A DNA stretch of 8,679 nt from an uncultured Lachnospiraceae bacterium (GTDB lineage Bacteria; Bacillota; Clostridia; Lachnospirales; Lachnospiraceae). This document shows positions 1 through 6,255 of this stretch, in pieces. Numbering within the stretch: the first letter of the stretch is position 1; each line of letters opens with the position of its first letter. The position numbers and the translations under genes were made by a program. Where the stretch lies: positions 1-8,679 of the forward strand of contig CAMWOK010000108.1 of the NCBI GenBank assembly GCA_947175845.1, given 5' to 3'. The notes beneath the pieces were generated by a model that was not told the DNA's origin, searched no databases, and saw only the letters and a list, made by a program, of their open reading frames with translations.

Positions 1-741
1 ATGCTGCTGTTTTCCCGCTCCTCCTACATTGGAATGCACCGTTACGGCGGCATCTGGACCGGGGACAACCAGTCGTGGTGGTCGCACATTCTCCTGAATC
101 TGAAAATGCTGCCATCTTTAAATATGTGCGGTTTCCTGTACACGGGCGCGGATTTGGGTGGTTTTGGCTCTAACACGACGCGGGATTTGATGCTGCGCTG
201 GCTGGCGCTGGGCGTGTTCACGCCGCTGATGCGCAACCATACTGCGATAGGCACGCGAGAGCAGGAGTGCTATCAGTTTGAGCGCATCGAGGACTTCCGC
301 CATGTGGTCGGCGTGCGCTACCGCCTGATTCCGTATCTCTACAGCGAGTACCTTAAGGCAGCACGCGAAAATACCATGTATTTCAGGCCGCTCGGGTTTG
401 ACTATCCCGATGACCGGCGGGCGGTGGAGACGGAGGACCAGCTCATGCTTGGCGGAGAGGTGATGATTGCGCCTGTCTACACGCAGAATGTGAGCGGAAG
501 AACGGTCTATCTTCCGGAGGAGATGAAGTTTGTAAAGTTCCTGCCGGATGGCAGCATCTACGAGGAAGTACTCGGTCAGGGAACGCACTACGTCGAGGTG
601 GCGCTGAACGAAGTGCCGCTGTTTATCCGCAAGGGCAAGTGCATTCCGGTTGTGGACGCGGCGGAGCATGTGGATGCGATAGATATGAGTACCGTGCAGT
701 ACCTTGGATACGACGGGGCGGCGTATCTGATCGCGGAGTGA
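1..741 (+). CDS. GH31 family alpha-glucosidase, C-terminal part (5' end outside window)
   Basis: Seen: 246 residues that read as the second half of a glycoside hydrolase family 31 enzyme, which hydrolyses alpha-linked glucosides from the non-reducing end. The segment RYGGIWTGDNQSWW (residues 14-27) carries the expected acid/base aspartate, D22. GADLGGF (49-55), RWLALG (66-71) and MRNH (77-80) are the conserved late barrel segments with substrate-contacting residues. GGEVMIAPV (about 150-158) and EVPLFIRKGKCIPV (about 204-217) belong to the C-terminal beta-sandwich. Family members usually have about 650-800 residues and a nucleophile aspartate upstream of this region, so the ATG at base 1 is an internal methionine and the true start lies left of the window. 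No signal peptide can be judged. The substrate could be isomaltose, maltose or a xyloside; the fragment does not decide. The protein stops abruptly at YLIAE, and the next sequence in another frame resembles the family's tail (see the separate entry), so a frameshift is possible. The family call is firm. Confidence 0.93.
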   Translation: MLLFSRSSYIGMHRYGGIWTGDNQSWWSHILLNLKMLPSLNMCGFLYTGADLGGFGSNTTRDLMLRWLALGVFTPLMRNHTAIGTREQECYQFERIEDFRHVVGVRYRLIPYLYSEYLKAARENTMYFRPLGFDYPDDRRAVETEDQLMLGGEVMIAPVYTQNVSGRTVYLPEEMKFVKFLPDGSIYEEVLGQGTHYVEVALNEVPLFIRKGKCIPVVDAAEHVDAIDMSTVQYLGYDGAAYLIAE

Positions 742-791
742 ACAAATACATGGATACTTGGGAAAAGGCACAGAAATTAAATAAAAGGGGA
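735..791 (+). other. possible out-of-frame remnant of the GH31 C-terminal tail
   Basis: Read in the frame starting at 735, this stretch gives GVNKYMDTWEKAQKLNKRG. Homologous GH31 enzymes typically end with an acidic D-D-G motif followed by a short charged tail (family knowledge, from memory), and this peptide fits what should follow YLIAE. The in-frame stop at 739-741 would then be the result of a small net deletion congruent to 1 mod 3, for example loss of one copy of a GGAG repeat plus intervening bases. The alternative frame has no stop until 930-932, so no natural end of the tail is evident, which weakens the case. It may also be a chance similarity or a sequencing error. Confidence 0.35.
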
Positions 792-844
792 ATGCAGATA
801 TGCAGGAGTGGGGATTGCCGGTGTCCCGCGGTGCAAATCACAGA

Positions 845-886
845 CATAAAAAAGAAAAGGCGTGCAGGCGCCTTTTCTTTTTTATG
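845..886. terminator. bidirectional rho-independent terminator
   Basis: A perfect 18-bp inverted repeat (845-862 pairing with 869-886) encloses the 6-nt loop TGCAGG. The stem has a GC-rich top (AAGGCG/CGCCTT) and an A-tract/T-tract base, so RNA from either strand gives a hairpin ending in a U-run. It sits between the convergent GH31 gene (stop at 741) and the histidine kinase gene (stop at 934), and can terminate both. Confidence 0.92.
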
Positions 887-904
887 GTGCGCCCTGCGGC
901 GCAC
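887..904. repeat. short GC-rich hairpin next to the terminator
   Basis: A perfect 7-bp inverted repeat, GTGCGCC (887-893) and GGCGCAC (898-904), has the 4-nt loop CTGC. It begins at the base after the main terminator stem. It has no U-tract of its own and probably reinforces termination of the leftward transcript, or acts as a barrier to exonucleases. Confidence 0.6.
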
Positions 905-930
905 AGGCAGGAAAAAGCTTTTCTCTGCCT
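905..930 (-). repeat. hairpin just downstream of the kinase stop codon
   Basis: AGGCAG (905-910) pairs with CTGCCT (925-930). The interior contains the self-complementary AAAAGCTTTT (913-922), interrupted by two mismatched pairs. It lies three bases past the kinase stop codon on the minus strand, so it would be the first structure in the kinase mRNA 3' end, ahead of the main terminator. It lacks a following T-run and is probably an accessory element. Confidence 0.5.
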
Positions 931-933
931 GAT

Positions 934-3900
934 TTACTTCAACAAATGATTTAAAGCATTCATCAGATTGTCAATATTGATTGGCTTGGCGATATGACCG
1001 TTCATGCCGCTGCGCAGGGCCTCCTGTTTATCCTCCTCAAACGCGTTTGCCGTCATTGCGAGAATCGGTATGGATGCGAGCTTTTTATTCTTGAGGCTGC
1101 GGATTGCGCGCGTAGCCTCGTAGCCGTTTAGGACGGGCATCTGCACGTCCATCAGGATCAGATGGAAATATCCTGGTTTAGAGGCCTTGAGTTTGTCGAC
1201 TGCCTGCTGTCCGTTTCCGGCGATCTCCACGGAAAATCCGGCTTCCTGCAGAATTTCAGCGGCGATCTCCTGGTTCAGTTCATTGTCCTCCACCAGCAGA
1301 AGCCGTTCGGTGTGTGCCGGCGTCTCACTCTGACTGTCGTCCGCATTCTGCTCGCTGTCAGTGCTGGTGATGGAGTGCAGGCATTCGCGCAGCTCGGACA
1401 AGAACAGCGGTTTGCTGCAGAATGCTGTGACGCCGGCCTCTTTTGCCTCCTCCTCGATGTCTTCCCAGTTGTAGGCGGTCAGCACGATGATCGGCACGTT
1501 ACCGCCGGTTTCTTTCTGGATCCGGCGGGCAACCTCGATCCCGTTCATATCGGGCAGCAGCCAGTCAATGATATATACGGAATAGTAATCCTTGCGGGTG
1601 ACTGCCTGGTGGGTGCGCAGAACGGCCTCCTTGCCGGACATAGTCCACTCTGCGCGCATACCAATCTGCTGCAGCATGTAGGAGACACTGTCGCAGGTGT
1701 TGAAGTCATCGTCCACGACAAGCGCCCTGCAGCCTTGCAGCTCTGGAATCAGGGGAGACGCCTTGGCCTCCGAGCTGATTCGGAAGGTGAAGGATACCGT
1801 GAATTCCGAACCTACATTCTGTTTGCTTGTCACACTGATCGAACCGTTCATCATGGTCACGATATTCTTGGTGATCGCCATGCCGAGTCCGGTTCCCTGG
1901 ATACCGCTGATGGTGGAGTTGCGCTCGCGCTCAAACGGTTCAAAAATGTGGTTGACAAACTCCTCGCTCATTCCGATGCCGGTGTCCTTGACCTGGAATT
2001 CATAGTTGGCGTGCCCATCGAGGGCAGCCGCTTTCTGTGTGACCTTGATGCTGACGATACCGCCCGCGGTCGTGTATTTGATCGCGTTGTTGAGCAGGTT
2101 TAACAGCACCTGATTCAGGCGCAACCTGTCACAGTAGATGTTTTCGTCCTGCACGTCGATGGCATCCATGTACAGCTCAAGCTGCTTGGAATGGATATCC
2201 GCCTGGATGATGTTGCGCAGACCATGCAGGATTTCCGGGAGGCTGCAGAGTTTCTCGGAGAGCGGCATCTTTCCGCTCTCGATATGGCTCATGTCCAGGA
2301 CATTGTTGATCAGGTTCAGCAGATGATTTCCGGAGGTCATGATCTTCTTGAGATAGCCCTCAACCTGATCCGTGTGTTCCAGACGCCCAAGTGCCAGGGT
2401 GGTAAAACCGATAATAGCGTTCATCGGCGTTCGGATATCGTGGGACATATTTGAAAGAAACACACTTTTGGCCTGGCTGGCACGGTTTGCCTGCATCAGA
2501 GCATCCTCGAGAATGGTATTTTTCTCCATCTCGCTGCGCGTCTCCTCATCGATGCTGTGGAAACCAAGAACAATTCCGCAGCTCTGGCTCCAGTCCCCGG
2601 CACACACGGCCTTCATCTGGAAGTAGCGCATCTCGCCGTAGCAGATTGTGCGGTAATTGACCGAGTACACTTTTTTTTCGGCGAGCCGCTGCATCAGGTT
2701 CTCATGTGAGAGCGCTTGGCGCAGAGTCTCCCGATCCTCCTCGTAGACGCACTGCTCAATGTACATGGAAAAGTTATCTGCGAGGGACAGTTCCCCGGCA
2801 AAGAGTTCGCTCAGAATCTTGGATTCGCAGTCGTTGATGCGGATGGCTTTTCCCTTCTCGGTATCCAGATCGAAGAAGCAGACCAGGTTGTAGTCGGCAC
2901 TCAGCGCCTGGATTAATTCCATCTGGCGCCGTTCACTCTCTCTGCGCTCGGCTTCCTCATGCAGCCGCTGGGTGGTGCAGTCCAGGAGAAAACGCTGGTA
3001 GAACAGGTTTCCGTTTTCCTTGATCAACTTGATGTTTCCCATAATATGCAACAGATCACCGCTGGCGTGAAGCACGCGGTATGCGACATTGACGCTGTCC
3101 CCCTCGTTTTGCAGCGATTGGATGCTCTGCCGGAGCGCGTCCCGGTCCTCGTCCACGACGGATGAGGCGATCATGTCAAATCCATCCTGCACCAGGGCTT
3201 CCTGTGATTCGTATCCCAGAATTCTCAGGGCGGCACTGTTGATGCTGATGATTTTGGAGCCGTCCACGGAGTGGCACAGAATGCCGCAGTCCATGGTGGT
3301 GAACAGGGTTTCCAGCGTCTTGGTTTTCGAGATGAGCTGCTGCCTGTACTCGTTTTCCTGGGTGATGTCGATGCCGACGCCCACTGTTCCCATGACGCTT
3401 CCGTCCAGATCGTACAGAGGGGATTTATATGTAGTCAGCAGCCGGGCGCCATCCCGGGTCTGTACCGTCTCCTCGGAAACGCAGGTCTTTTTCAGGGTCA
3501 TGACCTCGCGCTCCGACTCGATGCAGGCGGGATCGTCGTGATCGACATCCCAGATGTAGGCATGCCCCTGGCCTTCGACCTGATCTTTGGTCTTGTTGAC
3601 GGTCTGGCAGAAGCTGTCGTTAACTTTCTCGTGAATGCCGTCCCTGGTCTTGTACCAGATCAGGTTGGGCACGCTGTTGATGGCGGATTCAAGATACTGG
3701 TTTGACTCCCAGAAGTCCTTTGACAGTTTATAGTTCTGCTGCCAGCGCGCGAAGTGAAACCTCAGCTCGCCATCGGACAGGGGCAGTGTCCAGATGTCAT
3801 GGATCGCAGCCAGGCTCTCTGCCTGTCCTGTCAGGGCTTCGGCCTGCTTTCTGTCAGCGAGAACGATCAACTCTGCATCCGGCCTCTTTCCTGAGCTCAG

Positions 3901-4098
3901 AATCTGCATGGTGGCATCCAGGTCCATATCGTGCAGGTTTGCGATGATGACGTCCGCTTTTGAGATCATTGTTTCATAGGGCATCTTGCTCTCAAAGTAC
4001 TCATGCGTAAAATGCTCAAGAGGAGGCATATCCTCAATCAATTTAAACAGTCTGCGCTGACTGCCAAGAAAAAAGAAGTTTATGTGACAATGATACAT
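934..4098 (-). CDS. cytoplasmic PAS-rich hybrid sensor histidine kinase with two receivers
   Basis: A 1054-residue hybrid kinase. Residues 1-125 look like a degenerate receiver: the beta3-end position of the phospho-aspartate is N in IIANLHDMD (51-59), and the expected K-P after beta5 is replaced by L-P (WTLPLSDGEL). Three PAS-like regions follow at about 133-248, 258-378 and 395-515, with helical linkers rich in E and R. HisKA carries the phospho-acceptor H553 in NMSHDIRTPMN. The HATPase domain has an N box (LNQVLLNLLNNAIKY, 661-675), G1 (DTGIGM, 705-710), an F box (FEPFER, 719-724) and G2 (GTGLGM, 735-740). Receiver 1 (about 790-908) has D796-D798, acceptor D845, T874 and K896. Receiver 2 (about 931-1053) has E937/D938, acceptor D984, T1016 and K1038. 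All catalytic residues are present, so phosphotransfer is expected to work. There is no membrane segment, so the input is likely an intracellular signal sensed by PAS. No output domain, HPt or partner regulator is visible nearby. The start is supported by AGGAGG 8 nt upstream. The ligand and target are unknown. Confidence 0.95.
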   Translation of the reverse strand: MYHCHINFFFLGSQRRLFKLIEDMPPLEHFTHEYFESKMPYETMISKADVIIANLHDMDLDATMQILSSGKRPDAELIVLADRKQAEALTGQAESLAAIHDIWTLPLSDGELRFHFARWQQNYKLSKDFWESNQYLESAINSVPNLIWYKTRDGIHEKVNDSFCQTVNKTKDQVEGQGHAYIWDVDHDDPACIESEREVMTLKKTCVSEETVQTRDGARLLTTYKSPLYDLDGSVMGTVGVGIDITQENEYRQQLISKTKTLETLFTTMDCGILCHSVDGSKIISINSAALRILGYESQEALVQDGFDMIASSVVDEDRDALRQSIQSLQNEGDSVNVAYRVLHASGDLLHIMGNIKLIKENGNLFYQRFLLDCTTQRLHEEAERRESERRQMELIQALSADYNLVCFFDLDTEKGKAIRINDCESKILSELFAGELSLADNFSMYIEQCVYEEDRETLRQALSHENLMQRLAEKKVYSVNYRTICYGEMRYFQMKAVCAGDWSQSCGIVLGFHSIDEETRSEMEKNTILEDALMQANRASQAKSVFLSNMSHDIRTPMNAIIGFTTLALGRLEHTDQVEGYLKKIMTSGNHLLNLINNVLDMSHIESGKMPLSEKLCSLPEILHGLRNIIQADIHSKQLELYMDAIDVQDENIYCDRLRLNQVLLNLLNNAIKYTTAGGIVSIKVTQKAAALDGHANYEFQVKDTGIGMSEEFVNHIFEPFERERNSTISGIQGTGLGMAITKNIVTMMNGSISVTSKQNVGSEFTVSFTFRISSEAKASPLIPELQGCRALVVDDDFNTCDSVSYMLQQIGMRAEWTMSGKEAVLRTHQAVTRKDYYSVYIIDWLLPDMNGIEVARRIQKETGGNVPIIVLTAYNWEDIEEEAKEAGVTAFCSKPLFLSELRECLHSITSTDSEQNADDSQSETPAHTERLLLVEDNELNQEIAAEILQEAGFSVEIAGNGQQAVDKLKASKPGYFHLILMDVQMPVLNGYEATRAIRSLKNKKLASIPILAMTANAFEEDKQEALRSGMNGHIAKPINIDNLMNALNHLLK

Positions 4099-4106
4099 TG
4101 TGAAAT

Positions 4107-4112
4107 CCTCCT
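4107..4112 (-). promoter_or_regulatory. ribosome binding site of the kinase gene
   Basis: On the minus strand this is a perfect AGGAGG, 8 nt before the ATG at 4098-4096. It fixes the start of the 1054-residue protein and predicts efficient translation. Confidence 0.9.
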
Positions 4113-4138
4113 GTTGGATTGGGTAATCTTAATTAGGA

Positions 4139-4154
4139 AATGGTTCTGACCATT
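4139..4154 (-). repeat. small inverted repeat in the kinase mRNA leader
   Basis: AATGGT (4139-4144) and ACCATT (4149-4154) form a perfect 6-bp inverted repeat with a 4-nt loop. It lies between the predicted transcription start of the kinase gene and its ribosome binding site, about 27 nt upstream of the latter. It could be a weak leader hairpin or a protein site; it is short enough to be chance. Confidence 0.35.
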
Positions 4155-4182
4155 GCGTTTTGAACAGTGTCTAAACAATACT

Positions 4183-4211
4183 ATTCTATCAATCCCCGAA
4201 ATCGATGTCAA
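4183..4211 (-). promoter_or_regulatory. sigma-A type promoter of the kinase gene
   Basis: Reading the minus strand, TTGACA (complement of 4206-4211) is followed by exactly 17 bp and then TAGAAT (complement of 4183-4188). This is a consensus -35 and a one-mismatch -10 at optimal spacing. Transcription would start near 4176, giving a leader of about 77 nt. A copy of CTATCAAT (4186-4193) overlaps the -10 element. Confidence 0.8.
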
Positions 4212-4251
4212 TGTCTATCACGTTTTAAATTGCAGTCTGCACACAAAATCG

Positions 4252-4278
4252 GTATATGTCATTTTTTTCTACATATAC
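4252..4278. repeat. inverted repeat upstream of the asnB-like operon promoter
   Basis: GTATATGT (4252-4259) and ACATATAC (4271-4278) are perfect 8-bp inverted halves separated by 11 bp of T-rich sequence. Half-site centres are 19 bp apart, close to two helical turns. The right half directly abuts the -35 position of the rightward promoter. This geometry suits a dimeric DNA-binding protein; a hairpin is possible but would be AT-rich and weak. Confidence 0.5.
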
Positions 4279-4298
4279 TATCAATTGGAAAAAAAATG

Positions 4299-4307
4299 TG
4301 GTATGAT
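4299..4307 (+). promoter_or_regulatory. extended -10 promoter of the asnB-like operon
   Basis: TGGTATGAT is a TGn-extended -10 element (TATGAT at 4302-4307, one mismatch to consensus). The sequence 17 bp upstream (4279-4284, TATCAA) is a poor -35, which an extended -10 can tolerate or which may mean an activator is needed. Transcription would start near 4314, with a leader of about 42 nt. Confidence 0.65.
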
Positions 4308-4343
4308 CTGTAAAGAGCAGTTTTGCATAGTTGATGAGGAAAT

Positions 4344-4347
4344 GGAG
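4344..4347 (+). promoter_or_regulatory. ribosome binding site of the asnB-like gene
   Basis: GGAG lies 8 nt before the ATG at 4356. It supports a start that places Cys directly after the initiator Met, as class II glutamine amidotransferases require. Confidence 0.75.
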
Positions 4348-4355
4348 TCGGGGAT

Positions 4356-6254
4356 ATGTGTGGAATAGCAGGTTTTTGCGGCAATCCGAAAAACTGGAGA
4401 GAAAATATTGAGCGGATGAACAGACGGATGTACCACAGAGGGCCAGATGCCGGAGGGGTGTGGGCCAGCGCGGATGCGGACGTGGTGCTTGGGCACCGCC
4501 GGCTTGCGATCGTGGACCTGTCGGAGAACGGTGCGCAGCCGATGCACTCGGCCTCGGGGAGATTTGTGTGCGTGTTCAACGGTGAGATCTACAATCACCG
4601 CCGGCTTCGGGACAAGCTGTTAAAAGAGAAGAAAGTCACTGCATTTCGAGGGACCTCCGACACAGAGGTGCTAGTCGAGGCGGTTGAGGCGTACGGTGTG
4701 CAGGAGACCATCAGGCACTGCAAGGGAATGTTTGCCCTCGCGCTCTACGACAAAAAGACCGGAAAGCTGACGCTCATCCGGGACAGAATCGGAGAGAAGC
4801 CGCTGTACTATGGATTTGTGAACGGGTATTTTGTGTTTGCCTCGGATATTGGCTCCATCAGCGCGCTGGATGATTTTGACAATCCGATTGACACAAAGGT
4901 GCTGCAGCTGTATTTTATACATGGATATATTCCGGCGCCCTACTCCATTTATCAAGATATCTACAAACTGGACGCGGGCTGCATACTAGAGCTCGATGTC
5001 CCGTACAAAGAGCCAAAAGTCAGCGCTTACTGGTCTGTGCGGGAGGCGGCAAAATATGGTCAGGCCCACCCGTTTCAGGGAAGCAGGCAGGAGGCGGCGG
5101 ACGAGCTCGAGCGTCTTTTAAAGGCATCCATCAGGGAGCAGATGGTGGCGGACGTCCCGGTCGGCGCATTTTTGTCGGCGGGCATTGACAGCAGCACGGG
5201 CGTTGCGCTGATGCAGGCACAGTCAAACCAAAAGGTCAAAAGCTTTACGATCGGGATGGATGATCCGGCGTACAACGAGGCGGTCTATGCAAAGGAGATT
5301 GCGCGCCATCTGGGCACAGAGCACACAGAGCTCTACATCACTGCGGAGGATGCCAGGGCTGTGATTCCGCGTCTTTCCGGTATTTACGGGGAACCGTTTG
5401 CAGACTCCTCACAGATCCCGACCTATCTGGTGAGCAGGATGACGAGGGAACATGTGACAGTGTCCTTGAGCGGCGACGGAGGGGACGAGCTGTTCTGCGG
5501 GTATGGAAGCTACGCGTCGATAGACAGAATTTGGGGAAAGATGAAAAACTGTCCCTGCGGCGTGCGCAGGCTTGCAAGCAGGCTGCTGGTCGGAAATCCG
5601 CTGATAAGGAATAACCAGCTGATTCAGACGAAAGCGTATCTTCTGGCGGCAAAAAGCCCGGAGCATCTGTACGAATTATCCAATGCGCAGGAGGCGTCAA
5701 ATCTTCGGATAGCGCTGGAGAAGGAGACATATCCATACAAGCATAACAGTTTTCCATATGGTGCGCTGCAAGACCCTAAAAGCAGCATTATGCTGATGGA
5801 CATGGAAGTCTACCATCCCGACGATATTCTGGTCAAGGTGGACCGCAGCGCGATGGCAGTGTCGCTGGAGACGAGAGTGCCGATGCTGGACAAGGATGTC
5901 GTGGAGTTTGCGTGGACGATTCCCATGGCGTACAAAAAGCAGGGCGGTGAGGGGAAGCTGCTGCTCAGGGATGTGCTGTACCGCTATGTCCCGAAGACGA
6001 TGATGGAACGGCCAAAGAAGGGCTTTTCAATTCCAGTCGCACAGTGGCTGCGGGAGCCTGGGCTGCGTGAGTGGGCACAGGCTCTGCTCGATGGCAGCCT
6101 GATTCGGCGGCAGGGGATTCTGGATGCCGATGCGGTGGAACGGATCTGGCGGGACTTTATAGACAATGGAAACTGGAGAATCCAGATCTGGTATATTCTG
6201 ATGTTCCAATCATGGATGCAGGACGAAGCAGTCAGAGTGTCGTGCGGAGGATAA
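4356..6254 (+). CDS. asnB: AsnB-type glutamine-hydrolysing asparagine synthetase / amidotransferase
   Basis: 632 residues, matching the length of Gram-positive AsnB/AsnO enzymes and longer than the 554-residue E. coli AsnB. The N-terminal class II glutaminase domain begins MCGIAGFCG, with C2 the expected nucleophile after Met removal. FNGEIYNH (74-81) and RGTSDTE (98-104) are glutamine-site motifs. The synthetase domain holds an ATP PP-loop in the form SAGIDSS (274-280), LSGDGGDELFCGY (371-383) and DILVKVDRSAMAVSLETRVPMLD region residues (490-512). Ammonia from glutamine is channelled to a carboxylate activated as an acyl-adenylate, classically aspartate. The second PP-loop residue is Ala instead of the usual Gly. 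It is the first gene of an apparent operon with two polytopic membrane proteins. AsnB relatives in surface-polysaccharide clusters can act on, or are proposed to amidate, sugar carboxylates instead of aspartate. The fold and chemistry are firm; the true substrate is undecided, so the symbol is a family label. Confidence 0.93.
   Translation: MCGIAGFCGNPKNWRENIERMNRRMYHRGPDAGGVWASADADVVLGHRRLAIVDLSENGAQPMHSASGRFVCVFNGEIYNHRRLRDKLLKEKKVTAFRGTSDTEVLVEAVEAYGVQETIRHCKGMFALALYDKKTGKLTLIRDRIGEKPLYYGFVNGYFVFASDIGSISALDDFDNPIDTKVLQLYFIHGYIPAPYSIYQDIYKLDAGCILELDVPYKEPKVSAYWSVREAAKYGQAHPFQGSRQEAADELERLLKASIREQMVADVPVGAFLSAGIDSSTGVALMQAQSNQKVKSFTIGMDDPAYNEAVYAKEIARHLGTEHTELYITAEDARAVIPRLSGIYGEPFADSSQIPTYLVSRMTREHVTVSLSGDGGDELFCGYGSYASIDRIWGKMKNCPCGVRRLASRLLVGNPLIRNNQLIQTKAYLLAAKSPEHLYELSNAQEASNLRIALEKETYPYKHNSFPYGALQDPKSSIMLMDMEVYHPDDILVKVDRSAMAVSLETRVPMLDKDVVEFAWTIPMAYKKQGGEGKLLLRDVLYRYVPKTMMERPKKGFSIPVAQWLREPGLREWAQALLDGSLIRRQGILDADAVERIWRDFIDNGNWRIQIWYILMFQSWMQDEAVRVSCGG
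6246..6250 (+). promoter_or_regulatory. ribosome binding site of the membrane protein gene inside asnB
   Basis: GGAGG sits in the last codons of the asnB-like gene, 5 nt before the ATG at 6256. The stop (6252-6254) and start are one base apart, so translation of the two genes is probably coupled. Confidence 0.85.
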
Positions 6255-6255
6255 A

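Noticed and set aside
1..3. ATG at the first base as the true start of the GH31 gene
   Set aside because: GH31 enzymes need several hundred upstream residues including the nucleophile; the protein here starts just before the acid/base motif, so this methionine is internal.
118..771. A 217-codon open frame on the minus strand opposite the GH31 gene
   Set aside because: The translation is rich in H and R with no domain, as expected from the complement of a GC-rich gene. The GH31 motifs on the plus strand are unambiguous.
639..932. A 97-codon plus-strand frame extending over the terminator
   Set aside because: As an independent gene it has no convincing ribosome binding site, starts inside the GH31 gene and runs through the terminator hairpins. 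Only its part at 735-791 is interesting, as a possible displaced GH31 tail.
1162..2103. A 313-codon open frame on the plus strand, antisense to the kinase gene
   Set aside because: It lies wholly inside the confidently identified kinase gene, its translation shows no recognisable domain, and long antisense frames are expected opposite GC-rich coding sequence.
4099..4355. Possible T-box or other riboswitch ahead of the asnB-like gene
   Set aside because: The predicted leader is only about 42 nt, with no terminator hairpin and no T-box sequence; too short for a known riboswitch.
4153..4368. A 71-codon plus-strand frame across the divergent control region
   Set aside because: It would start at TTG without a good ribosome binding site, contains both promoters and runs into the asnB-like start. 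The region is better explained as regulatory DNA.
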